Shown piece by piece: positions 9,972 to 20,800 of a stretch of 64,000 nucleotides of DNA; positions within the stretch are counted from its first letter, which is position 1, and every line of letters begins with the position of its first letter. The stretch is from Trichuris trichiura. Lineage: Eukaryota > Nematoda > Enoplea > Trichinellida > Trichuridae. A program made the translations under genes and the position numbers. The stretch lies in contig JBAJFE010000009.1 in NCBI GenBank assembly GCA_037903355.1, positions 744,001-808,000 of the forward strand. Reading direction: 5' to 3'. Below the pieces are notes generated by a model. That model was not told the DNA's origin and searched no databases. It worked only from the letters and a program-made list of their open reading frames with translations.

Positions 9972-12900
9972 ATGAAGTTGTCTCCATTCATGGAGCTCAG
10001 TGATTCCGGTTCCGTGGCGTCTAGCTCAGTTTCCGCGGGTAGGAGGAAAGTCTACAAGGTAAAGAAGGCAGCTAACCATCGATTTGAGCCGATGCTTATT
10101 CAATAGCTTTTAGAAGAGAAAGCAAGAGTACCACCAGGAGAAGAAGCGCATTGCTTACGAGTTGATGCAAACGTTGAAAGACCCAACTGTTGTAATAATT
10201 GCTGATTGGCTGAAAATTCGTGGCACCCTGCGCAAATGGATGCGCGTCTTCTGCGTGCTAAAGCCTGGTCTTTTCATTGTTTACAAAAATGAAAAAACTG
10301 ATAAGGTATAGCTGGGTTTGTAAAAACTTTGCCACATGAGATTCTTGCTTACGTAGCTCGGTCACTGGATAGGGACGGTTCTGTTAAGCAGTTGCGAACT
10401 CATTGAACGCCCTTCGAAAAAAGGTGGTTTTTGCTTCAAGCTCTACCACGCCATGGATCAGTCAATTTGGGCTTCAAGAGGACCCAGAGGCGAGTCCTTT
10501 GGTGCGGTTACCCAACCACTGCCAACATCTCATCTAATTTGCCGCGCACCCTCTGAAGAGTCAGGTAGGCTGTCCTTTTCGGAGAGCTTTTAAAAATCAT
10601 GTGCATTTTTACAAAATTTTAAACATACCTGTCGAAAAATATATTCTGGTATTTTTTATGTATTCTCCAGTACAGTACGGCTTCTTGTAACGGCCTTTTA
10701 AAACTTCTTACTTTGCTAGCATATAGTAGATGGGTTTTTAATTAAACTTGTCAGTTTTCCTAACTCGCCTGCTTCCATATTCAGTGTTCAACGTAGTTCT
10801 CTATTGAAAATTACCAGTTGACATGTCAACTTTCGCAGCTGCAAATATTTTCCTGACGTACGAAACAAGTAGGAGCATTCGTATATCCCAGTGTTTCTCA
10901 ACGTGGGCCCTGGCGCCCCCCTGGGGGGCCCTAGGAGATTTTAGGGGAGCCGTGGAAGCCAGGAGGCCCTGGAGGATAATGCGGCAGGACATTGTCCCAA
11001 TAAACGGTGGGCCCTTACAAGGATTAGGGGGCCCTGACAAGGCCTAGGGGAGCCCTGGGGCAAAAAAAGTTGAGAAACTATGGTATATCCGTACGTCAAG
11101 CCAGGTGACATTTTTTTTCCAGTGAGGTCTCAGTGCCTATCGCTCTTCACATATAACTAAGTGTCGCTATAGCTTAGGCAGGAATGTGCTTGGCGATTTT
11201 TTGTAATTCCTTTATTTTTTTTTGTTTGAAGGACGATGCTGGATGGACGGCCTTGAATTAGCCTTAAAATGTAACCGGTTGCTACTAAGAACACTGAGCC
11301 GTCAATTCAATAAAGAAAATCCAGATTTGGACGAGATTACAAATGAGGAAAAGGATATTTCAGATTCTCTGGTGACATTGGATGTCAAAAGCGACCTAGG
11401 CAAGTCTTCGTGTTAGTCGTTCTCGCACCTTCCCCTAAAGACTAACTTTTTCAGAAGACGAGACTCCAAGCGAGGTGGAAGAAGATGTCGATAGGGCCAT
11501 CACGGAAACTCCGTACGTTCCCGCACCGCCAGAAGTTTTCGGTGAAGTAAGACCGGAAATTCTCTCTTTGAATAGTCCAATCCTCTTTTTGGCTCAGGCA
11601 TGCATTAGCAGTTATCTTTTAGTTTGGCGGGTTGGAACAAGTCGAAGAAGTTGCCGACGAAAACAAGAGCCTCCTTTGGGCATTGATGAAGCAGGTTAGT
11701 TGTGCATAATCCGTCAGTGCATTTGCCATTCGATTTGCAGGTTCGACCGGGCATGGATTTGTCCAAAGTTGTACTTCCAACTTTTGTCTTGGAGCCACGT
11801 TCATTTTTGGAAAAGCTTGCCGACTATTATTACCATTCCGATCTGCTTACCGAGTATTGGGTGACATTCAAAAAAGGCTTACAATTTTTAACGTCGCTTC
11901 AGAGCGATTCGAGAGAACGATCCGTACAAGAGAATCCAATTGGTTCTTAAATTTTACTTGTCAGGATTTTACAAAAAACCAAAAGTAACCACAAGTCAAG
12001 TGGCCGTTGTTACGATTGAAATGATGATTTGTGACTTACCTGTTGTAGGGATTGAAGAAGCCATATAATCCTGTCCTTGGAGAAATGTTTCGCTGTTACT
12101 GGCACAGTCCGGAAACAGGCAGCAAAACATTTTACATAGCAGAGCAAGTCTCTCATCATCCGCCGGTGTCGGCATTTTTTGTCACCAACCGTAAAGCGGG
12201 TTTCAATATCGCCGGTTCCATTTTGGCTAAGTCCAAATTTTACGGTACGACAGTGAACCGTCAAACTTGGTCGTTTTACTGCGTACAAACTTATTATTAC
12301 TGTATTGTAGGCAATTCTTTGTCGGCAATACTATGCGGCAATGCGAAAATAACTCTTCTTAGTCGAGGAGAAAGTTACGTAGTCACCCTGCCGTACGCTC
12401 ATTGCAAAGGTCTGCTGATTGGTACGCTGACATTTCAATTGGGTGGTTCCGTATGCATCACGTGCGATCGAACATCTTATTCGGCCGAATTGGAGTTCAA
12501 GCTGCGCCCTTTTCTGGGCGGCACCGAGACGATCAACTTGGTAGTTGGCAAGGTTAAACTTGGTAAGGAGACTTTGGCGGATATCAATGGCCGGTGGGAC
12601 TCGTCCATCCATTTTACTGATCGCGAAACCGGCGTGAGAGTGCATTGCGCATCTGCAACTCTGGAACGCTAAATATTTTTTAACATAGGAAACCAGCGTC
12701 CTCTGGGCCCCTACGGAGGAGGTGATACAGCACCGCCTGCAACGTTTTGACGTTGACTTCCAACATCAGAGTTCGTTTGAATCGCAAAAGTGGCGAAAGC
12801 ATTGTTGCACCAACTGTTGGTTTTTCATTTTTTGCATTTCAGACTGTGGATAGCCGTTAGCGAAGCTATAAGAGCGTCAGACCAAACCAAAGCTACCGAA

Positions 12901-13615
12901 GAGAAGACGAAAATTGAGGACGCCCAAAGGCAGCGAGCAAGAGAACTGGCGAGCCTCGGCGAAGCTTATGAACCTCGCGTGTTTGAATTCGATTCATTAT
13001 CTGGCCAATGGCTTTACAGACATGCCGAGTACGATGATTGGGACGCTGTCAGTGTACAGCTATAATAGAACATTCTTTTATGCTGCAGCTACCGTCCTTG
13101 GGATTCGCAGAATGATGTAGTCCAGTACGAAAGCAATTTCATTATAAGAACGCAGTCACATCACAAGACGCCTATTGTCAAGACCGGAAGTCTGTCCAGT
13201 GTGCATAGTCCGAATTATACAATTGGGGCATCCAAGGAATGGTCCGAAGAGGAGGAAAGCGCCAGCGGTAATGGAACTAAACTGTTCCTCAGTATTTACT
13301 CACATGCCATTTACGATTTCTGTTTTTTCTGCGCGCAGTACATGTCGAAACTATTTAGAGCAAAGTCAAGAAACAGAAAAATGTACTGCCGCTACTCGTC
13401 GACGATTTCCGATTGGCAAAAAGGACGGCACGGAAATATTGCAAGAAGCAGTAATGGAAATAACTAAAAGACTGGCGGCTATCGAGTTGAAGCTGGACAC
13501 GTTGTCGCGCCAAAGTGAACAGCGAAGAATTGTTTTGACCGACCCATTTACAATTGTCGTTCTTCTTATGTTGTCTTTATTCTTGATTTTTTTTGCCGCC
13601 ATTCATTATGGTTGA
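9972..13615 (+). CDS. OSBPL8: Oxysterol-binding protein-related protein, ORP5/ORP8 type
   Basis: Lipid-transfer protein. The family exchanges phosphatidylserine for phosphoinositides at ER-plasma membrane contacts. Fourteen exons, all in phase: 9972-10058, 10114-10305, 10357-10564, 11232-11399, 11455-11546, 11623-11694, 11741-11853, 11903-11984, 12049-12244, 12311-12633, 12689-12789, 12843-13028, 13089-13267 and 13359-13615, about 751 residues. Visible in order: a PH domain ([20 protein letters not shown], ending [13 protein letters not shown]), a linker, the ORD lipid-binding domain with [24 protein letters not shown] and FYGNSLSAI, and a C-terminal membrane anchor ([17 protein letters not shown]). 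The intron at 11400 starts GC (GCAAGT). Intron 3 holds an hAT MITE. AATAAA sits at 13661. The 13267/13359 acceptor was chosen by phase. The true N-terminus may extend upstream. Confidence 0.93.
10889..11082. mobile_element. hAT-like MITE in an ORP intron
   Basis: Termini CAGTGTTTCTCAAC (10889) and GTTTCTCAAC read from the other end (the plus strand ends GTTGAGAAACTATG at 11082) form short inverted repeats of the hAT type. They are flanked by an 8-bp direct repeat GTATATCC at 10881-10888 and 11083-11090. Inside it is GC-rich with repeated GGGCCC/GGGGGGCCC tracts, unlike the surrounding AT-rich intron. It is non-coding and non-autonomous. Confidence 0.88.
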
Positions 13616-13640
13616 TTTGGCTTTAAAATCTTTCGGTCAT

Positions 13641-14132
13641 TTAAACTGTCCAATAGTTTGAATAAATGCTGCTAGTCCGCTCGTTGACGTTGTCTTTCGA
13701 TGCCATCCTTCCAACTGCTTTCCTATTATAACCCATTGCTTTGTTATATTCTCTAATCTTATGTTGTAAAGTAGCAATTTCAGAAGTTGCCAATTTCGCT
13801 GTGGAGTATCCCGATGTCGTTCATTTCAGATGGATTAATCGTTCTGGGCGGCCAGGTTGGTTGACAGATTTAATTGTATTGATGATTTTAGGGTTGAATA
13901 ATTTCAGGTCCTCTTTTTCTCCCTCGGAAATTGGTACTGTCGACACATCCTTAGCATAAATGACGAGGTATTTTTTATTCGTTTTCAATTCGTTGCAATT
14001 GAAAACAACAAACTTCAGACCGATAGTCGGCAATGCGAAATTTATTTCTCCGGCACGTTCTCCCTTTGCTGCAATTTGTTGTTGTTGGTTATATTTGAAA
14101 TTTTGGGCGTACTGTCGAGAAAGTAAGTACAA
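13641..14132 (-). CDS. Unidentified minus-strand coding fragment with in-frame TGA
   Basis: After an acceptor-like TTCTCGACAG, a minus-strand frame runs ~103 codons to a TGA at 13823-13821. It then continues in the same frame for another 59 codons to a TAA at 13643-13641. The first part has protein-like segments (ALPTIGLKFVVFNCNELK, KKYLVIYAKDVSTVPIS) and the second is charged (EIATLQHKIREYNKA). The frame overlaps the 3' UTR of the convergent ORP gene. The TGA could be a real stop, a mutation in a decaying gene, or a recoded codon. A downstream intron avoiding it has only weak splice sites. Family not recognised. Sequence upstream is the palindrome at 14232-14458. Confidence 0.35.
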
Positions 14133-14231
14133 TGAACTTTTTTTTACTGGTTAATGAATTTTCACATTCCATTGGTACATGAAAACATGATGCTTTTGTA
14201 CGGGAGCGTGTGTTTTCATATTGAAAAATAC

Positions 14232-14458
14232 ATCTTTATTACGGATTCTCTCCCGTTGTGAAGTAAAACAAAAAGATTTTTCTTTTCTTCCGGAGCTTTC
14301 GGGTCTTTCGCGACCCGTCTTCAGCGGTGAAATTATGTGTAGACGCACTACACATAATCTCACCGCTGAAGACGGGTCGCGAAAGACTCGAAAGCTCCGG
14401 AAGAAAAGAAAAATCTTTTTGTTTTACTTCACAACGGGAGAGAATCCGTAATAAAGAT
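14232..14458. repeat. Near-perfect palindrome (fold-back element)
   Basis: Arms 14232-14342 and 14348-14458 are reverse complements over 111 nt with about two mismatches, around a 5-nt loop (ACGCA). Each arm also contains its own hairpin (GGGTC/GACCC around GCGAAA). The right arm reads CTGAAGA (14366-14372), a stem, then GAAA (14390-14393), like the conserved core of a hammerhead ribozyme. The left arm gives the same on the minus strand. Flanks carry similar ATTCCATT(G/A)GTACA blocks (14166-14178, 14463-14475), possibly target duplication. No coding. Confidence 0.85.
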
Positions 14459-14801
14459 ATATATTCCATTAGTACAGTACTTTTTCTTCTTGTACGCGCA
14501 CGTAGAAAGAGAAAAAGAACTTTACGAATTTTTTTTGAAATACGTGCGGAAATTTATCATAAATAGATTTGACGGAATGAACAGCTTTAACTGCGCTCGA
14601 TCATGCAACGCTCATAAGTTTTCATAATTTATGTTTAATCAGAATGAGCAATGAAGTAGGTAAATGAAATGCTATTCCGGCAAATAAAATGCGTTCCTTT
14701 TGAAGAGTGCTTTATTCCTTTAGAATCTGAACGGCCGTGCGCTTAAGCAAGCGTTTCATTTTTCCTTATCTCCTTCATGTGATAATAGCTTAGCTCTAAG
14801 A

Positions 14802-17800
14802 ATGAAACGTCAAAAATTTGTATTTTATTCCAGCTCTCGTTTGTTCTTCTGGAAGGCCACGCTTTACGCGGTAGCTGCAATGTTGTTATTTTTTATTCCA
14901 AAAACTATTGCTCAACTGGCGATTCGAAAGCTTCGTTTCAGTAAGGCCAAACTTTGTTGCCAACAGTGTCACTGCAAGTTATGCCTTTTTATTTTAGCAA
15001 ACAGAATCTTTGCCAATGGGTTGTTATCGTTCATTTGGTTGTCCACAATGTACTTTTCGTGGAAAGTGTTGGGACCTCTGCCGGTGACGCGCGGACAAAC
15101 TTGTACTCTCTTAGCAAAAGCGTTTTCGCTTTGTTCGCGCTATTCTTATTTTTCAGCAATTTGGTCTATTGAAAATATCGTTAGCCGCGTTGGTGTCATT
15201 GGTGTACTAATAGTGGCAGCTCTTGCTGGCTTTGGTGCCATAAGCTGCTTGTACACGTCTTTACCTTGTTTTGCCCAGTAAAGACTTCATTGGATGTTGT
15301 ACATTTTCGTCGCCGTATTGCATCGATGTTGCAGAAAAGTTCCGGAAGATTATCCGGATAAAGTGGAAAGACAGATCGGCAAGACCATTGAAATGATCGC
15401 CGCAAAGAAGTTTGGAACTTTCAGCGCTGCGGGTGCAAACGATCGTTACCGAACAACGCAGGGTTTTTTGAATCTTCTCGGCATGGGGACAACTTCTGCA
15501 GCGGAAAGAGGTAAAAATAAAGAAGAAAGGCAACCAAGCTCATTCTTAAGCTTTTATACAGAAGTTTTTGAAGACGTCAAATCCTTGGAAGCTTTCAACG
15601 AGCGGCTTTTCATGGAACTTGCAGAAATTAATGCTATAAACCAACGAAAGGAGTATGCAAGAACTTTTCGAGGAAAGTACTTCTTAGTTCTTGGATATTT
15701 TCTCTCATTGCTTTCTATTTGGAAGATCTTTTCCGTAAGCAGTGCAATGTTGCTTACCTCACTCTTACTCCTAAAGCCTTTCCCCTTTCAGTCTATAATC
15801 AACATCGTTTTCGACCGCTATGGAACTGTTGATCCGGTAACACGCGTAATCGGCATAGCTGTTCATTACATGGGCTTCGACTTTGACGTAAGCCGCGGCT
15901 GCACTTGCGCTGAACAAATTTTTTCACCCCCAATACGTGCGCTTTTATAGGTAAAACTTTGGTCGCAACACTTTTCTTTCGTTTTTGTCGGATGCCTGTC
16001 GCTTTCTTCGGTTCGCTCCCTTTTGGTTAGTTTCGCCAAAGTAAGTTGGCACTTTGCCAAGAATGATGCAAAGTTCATTTGAAAGATTTTCAGTTGTTTT
16101 CCATTGTTAATCCAGGACGTCTGTCCAAGATTTCTGTTCTTCTAACAGCAGAAGTGATGGTGAGTACCGAGCGAGCATTCGCATTTTACATATTTCAAAA
16201 TTGAAAGCAACGCAGTTGAATCCTTATTGTTCAAACCAGGCTTAGGCGGGAGTAATTCGATGAATGAAAAATTCAGGTTCATACGGGATTTGCTGTTTTT
16301 TATCCTTTGTCTTAATCATACAGTATTGTAAGTTGCATTCCTTAATTCTGAACCTTAGAAACCGTGCTCGTTTTTTAAAGTCGTTGCGGATTTTTGTTCG
16401 TAGGCCCCTCTGAGTATCTTAATTGCTAAATCACAAATGCATTTTTATTTTGACAAATTATGCAACTTCATTGAGATGAGTTGGTTGTAGCAGTGTCCAT
16501 TCATGCAAAAATAGCTTAGTGACACATTAGCAGAATTGAATTTCCCCAAAAATAACAATGCTAAATTAATAAATCGTAGCGAAATAGATATTTGCAATGA
16601 TTGAGACTTCAGCAAGTATACTGTAATTCAACCGGTAAGCTCACACTGTGAGAATGACAGTAGCTACGCTTTCTGATTTTAAAATAATCAAAAATATTGT
16701 AACAGACCACCGAGTGTCTTCAAACCTTTTATTCACCGTACCACGCCGGACGCACACAAAATAACGCTGACGGTACCGAAGCCTACTACTCACTACTCTT
16801 TCTCTGACGTGTGTCTACTGTACCCTTCGTACCTGCATTCCGTTGTACCTGCTTATCTCTACCGTTACAATCCGCCTCCCTTCCGTTTCGGTCGCTCGCC
16901 CCTGAGCGACGCCACGCTGACTCCATCGGGCTCCGATATCTCTTCAGTTGTGCTACGTGGGCTGTGAAAATCCGATCTCGCCTGCGCTGACGACCTGATT
17001 TCAAGTAGTTGAGCTTGTAAGTGATATCACTAAGCTTCTGCACCACTCGAAAGGGTCCCACGTAACGTGGCAGAAACTTCGCACTTCGGCCTACTCGTCG
17101 AAGAACGCGACGTAGTAAAACAAGGTCTCCGACTCGGAAGGATCCACCCTGGTTTCTTCTCTGATCGTATAGCCTCTTTTGCCTCCCTTGTGCCTCCTTG
17201 CACTTGGCTCTGGCTCCAGCTCGCAAAGACTCAACTCGCTTCTTGAAGTCTTCATACGTTTCGTGAGCTTCTTCCGGCCATGGAAAACAGCTATCTGTCG
17301 GGAGCACCGCTAAGCGACCGTAAACCAGTTCAAAGGGGGAGACCCCGGTGCTTGACTGGTCCATCGTGTTGATTGCGAACATTGCATATGGCACAAACTC
17401 ATCCCAATTCGCATGCTTGGAATTCACGTAGGCAGCTAGTATGCTGCTCAGCGTTCTGTTTATTCGTTCGACCAGCCCGTTAGATTGGGGATGACAGCTG
17501 CTGGCCATGCCATGTTCGATTTTCAGTTTGGATAAAACCGCCTTCGTGGTCTCCGCCGTAAAGGCTGTACCCTGGTCACTGATCAATTTCTTAGGCACGC
17601 CGTGCCTTAGGATGATAGCTTTCATTAAAAAGTCTGCGACCCTTTGACTTGTCGTGTCCGGAACGGCGAATAATTCCACCCATTTCGTCAAATAATCGAC
17701 GCACACGATGATGTGCCTATTCCCTTTGCTGGTTACAGGAAATGGCCCGAGGTGGTCTATCCCCACCATCTCAAACGGCTTCCTCGGGGGTTCTATACTT

Positions 17801-20800
17801 TGGAGAAGGCCATAAGGTTTGCTACATCCAACCTTCCTTTTCTGGCATGTTGGGCAAGCCAGTACTACCTGCCGCACCGTTTCTGTGATATTTGGCCACC
17901 AATACCGTTTCCGCACTCTACTCGCGGTTTTCTCCACTCCAAGATGTCCTGCGGTAGGCCCAGCATGGAGGGAAACGACAACATTTCGTCGTAGGTTTGA
18001 AGGAATTGCCAGTCTCCATGGGCGACCCTGATCCTTATTCCTGCGATATAAAATGCCTTGGAAGAGTCGGAATTCTTCCAGTGTGTTACTCCTTTCTCTC
18101 TCTCCGTCAGCATCCACTTGATTAGAGGCGATCCGCTCCATGACGCGGCGTAGCTCTGGATCAGCTGACTGTGAGATCTCCAGCTCTTCCCGGCTAACGC
18201 CGTCACAGACTGCTGCACACAGCATTAACTCTTCCGCTATATCTGTTTCGGACACCGCCTTACCCACCGGTGCTCGAGACAGCGCATCTGCCACCACATT
18301 TGCTCGACCTGCGCGATGTACGAACTCACACACGTCAAGATACTCCGTCACAGCCATGGCCCATCTTCCAAATTTGTCGTTCGACTGTCGCCTTTCGAAG
18401 AGCCACTTTACTGCTGCATTATCCGTCACGACCCTAAATTTTCGACCCAAAACGTACGGACGTACCATCCGCAAAGCCCAGACAACCGCTAAACATTCCA
18501 ACTCATTTGAGTGGTACCTTTGTTCAGTCGACGTTAGCATGCGGCTTAAATAAAGAATGACGTGCTCTTCTTCATCCTTCGACTGAATCAGTACTGCTCC
18601 CAAGCCTTCCCTGCTAGCATCGCAATGTAATTCCGTGAACCAATCTTCCCGAAAGTGATGCAACACAGGTGGATGTTTCATCCTCTCCTTTAGGTCCAGA
18701 AACGCTTTCTCCTGTTCAGTACTCCAACTCCACGTTTCTGTCTTTTTCAACAGCCGACTAAGTGGACGCATGATTGTTGCAAAGTTTCGCACGAACCTTC
18801 GGTAATAGCTAGTCATACCAATGAACCTTCTCAGCTGTCTGACTGTTTGCGGTCTCGGAAACGCTGATATAGCTTCTACTTTCGCCGGATCCGGGTGCAC
18901 TCCTGTAGCATCTATTACATGGCCCAAGTATTCCGTTTTATCAGTGCCGATAACACACTTTGTCGGTTGTAGACACAATCCGTTGTTGGCCAACGCACTG
19001 AGTACCGCTTTGAGGCGAGTTACATGCTCGTCGAATGTAGCTGAGAAGACAAGTATGTCATCCATGTAACTGAGACACGCCGTCCATTTCAAATTTCCCA
19101 ACACGTGATCCATCAGACGTGAGAAAGTCGCTGGGGCATTACATAGTCCAAACGGCATCTTCTTGAATTGGTATAAGCCATCTGGCGTTACAAAGGCAGT
19201 TTTTTCTCGATCCGCCGGCTCCACCGGAATCTGCCAATAGCCGCTCTTGAAATCCAACTTTGAAAAGTACCGCGCGCCCCCCACACGGTCTAGCACGTCG
19301 TCCATCCGAGGCATCGGATAGACGTCCCGTATGGTAATAGCGTTTAGACGGCGGTAGTCCACACAGAATCGCCAGGTGCTATCCCGTTTCCGCACCATTA
19401 CTACCGGGAATGACCACGGACTGCTGGATCTTTCCACGATTCCATCTCTCATCATTTCATTCACCTGTTCAGCTATCGCTTTTCGCTCACTACTTGAGAC
19501 GCGATACGGGCGACACGTGATAGGATTTACTGCCTGTGTTGGTATTCGATGGGTGATTCCATGATCCGCCGCCGCGTGATTCCCCGCCTTCTTAAACAGC
19601 TGAGGAAAAGATTGCAAAACCTTTTCCACTTCTGCTCTCTGAACGCCATTAAGTTGCTCGCCGTAAGTCACTCCGGCCATTACTGACGTGATTGGTTCCT
19701 CTCCGGTCCAACTTTCAGCCCTCGTCGGCAGAATCTCTTTATCCGTTGGCTGCTGGTCATTCATTAATTGGACCAGTGATCCCTGTGCAGAGAGCTCCAG
19801 CGTCACACCCAACGACGTCAACGCATCCATGCCCAAAGCTAAAGGACACGGTGGAGCAGCCAGGACCACCGCGTTCACCCTGAGTTGCCTTCCCAAGCAT
19901 GTTAGCTCGAGCTGTGCCTTGCCCTTGGGACATACCTGAGCTCCATCCACTCCTTTAAATGTTGCCTGCTTCCATGGTTGCATGGGGATTCCGCACTGTT
20001 CAAGTAAGCTTTCGTGTGCGAAGGTCGCTACGGCTCCTGTGTCCACCAGAGCATTCAACCTCATTCCATTGGAGACTTCCACCTCGACATACGGCAAACG
20101 TCTGCTTTCTCGTGATAGCGCAGCATCCGTCAAGCTCATCGCTGAGTCCTCCGTTGCGTTGCTCTCTCTTTGCCGCATGGGACAATCTCGAGCAAAATGA
20201 CCCGTCGTACCACAAACAAAACAGGTCAGCTCAGCTTTGCTTCGAGCAGCCTCCCTTATCGCTGTGCCTTCGCGGTGACTTTTTCTTCCGATTCTATGCT
20301 CGTCTCCCTGATGCGCGACTTCCAGCCGGGACAATCGGTCTTCAATGCGCTCTAGCGCTGTCACAATGAGCTGATTCTCCGTCGTGCTGGGGCCGCTCCC
20401 CTCAATAGCGTACCCGTCCTGGCAGCCACCTGTCACCATCAGTCGTCTTCTCCTCTGCATGTTTTCTACCGATGCTTGCGCAGCACGATATTGCTTGGCG
20501 ATCTGCACCGCTTGATCGAAGGAATCTGGTCTTTTGTCCAGAAGATGCCTTTGTGCAGCGGTATCTTGCAGTCCCATGATGAATTGCTCTTTCAAATCGT
20601 CATCCTGCTTCCCGACTTCTGCTCCGAGGCATCGCAATTCATCAGCAAAATCATCGACTGATTCTCCTGGCTTCTGCACGCGCTGGAGAAACTGTAGGCG
20701 CTGAACGAAGAGAGAATCGTCTTTTCTGAATCGCCGTCGCAAATGCGATTTCAATGTTTCATAGGTGCACTCTTGGCCTAGAGAGTTTAAGCTCTTATAA

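Noticed and set aside
9273..9975. Open frames on both strands upstream of the ORP gene
   Set aside because: Low-complexity F/C/L-rich peptides with no acceptor or donor support. Likely chance in promoter or UTR sequence.
13821..13823. Selenocysteine reading of the in-frame TGA
   Set aside because: No SECIS-like structure was recognised downstream and no selenoprotein family fits, so it is kept only as an open alternative.
17713..20661. Several plus-strand open frames of 60-137 codons inside the gypsy element
   Set aside because: They lie opposite the intact Gag-Pol frame and have translations typical of antisense of conserved coding DNA.
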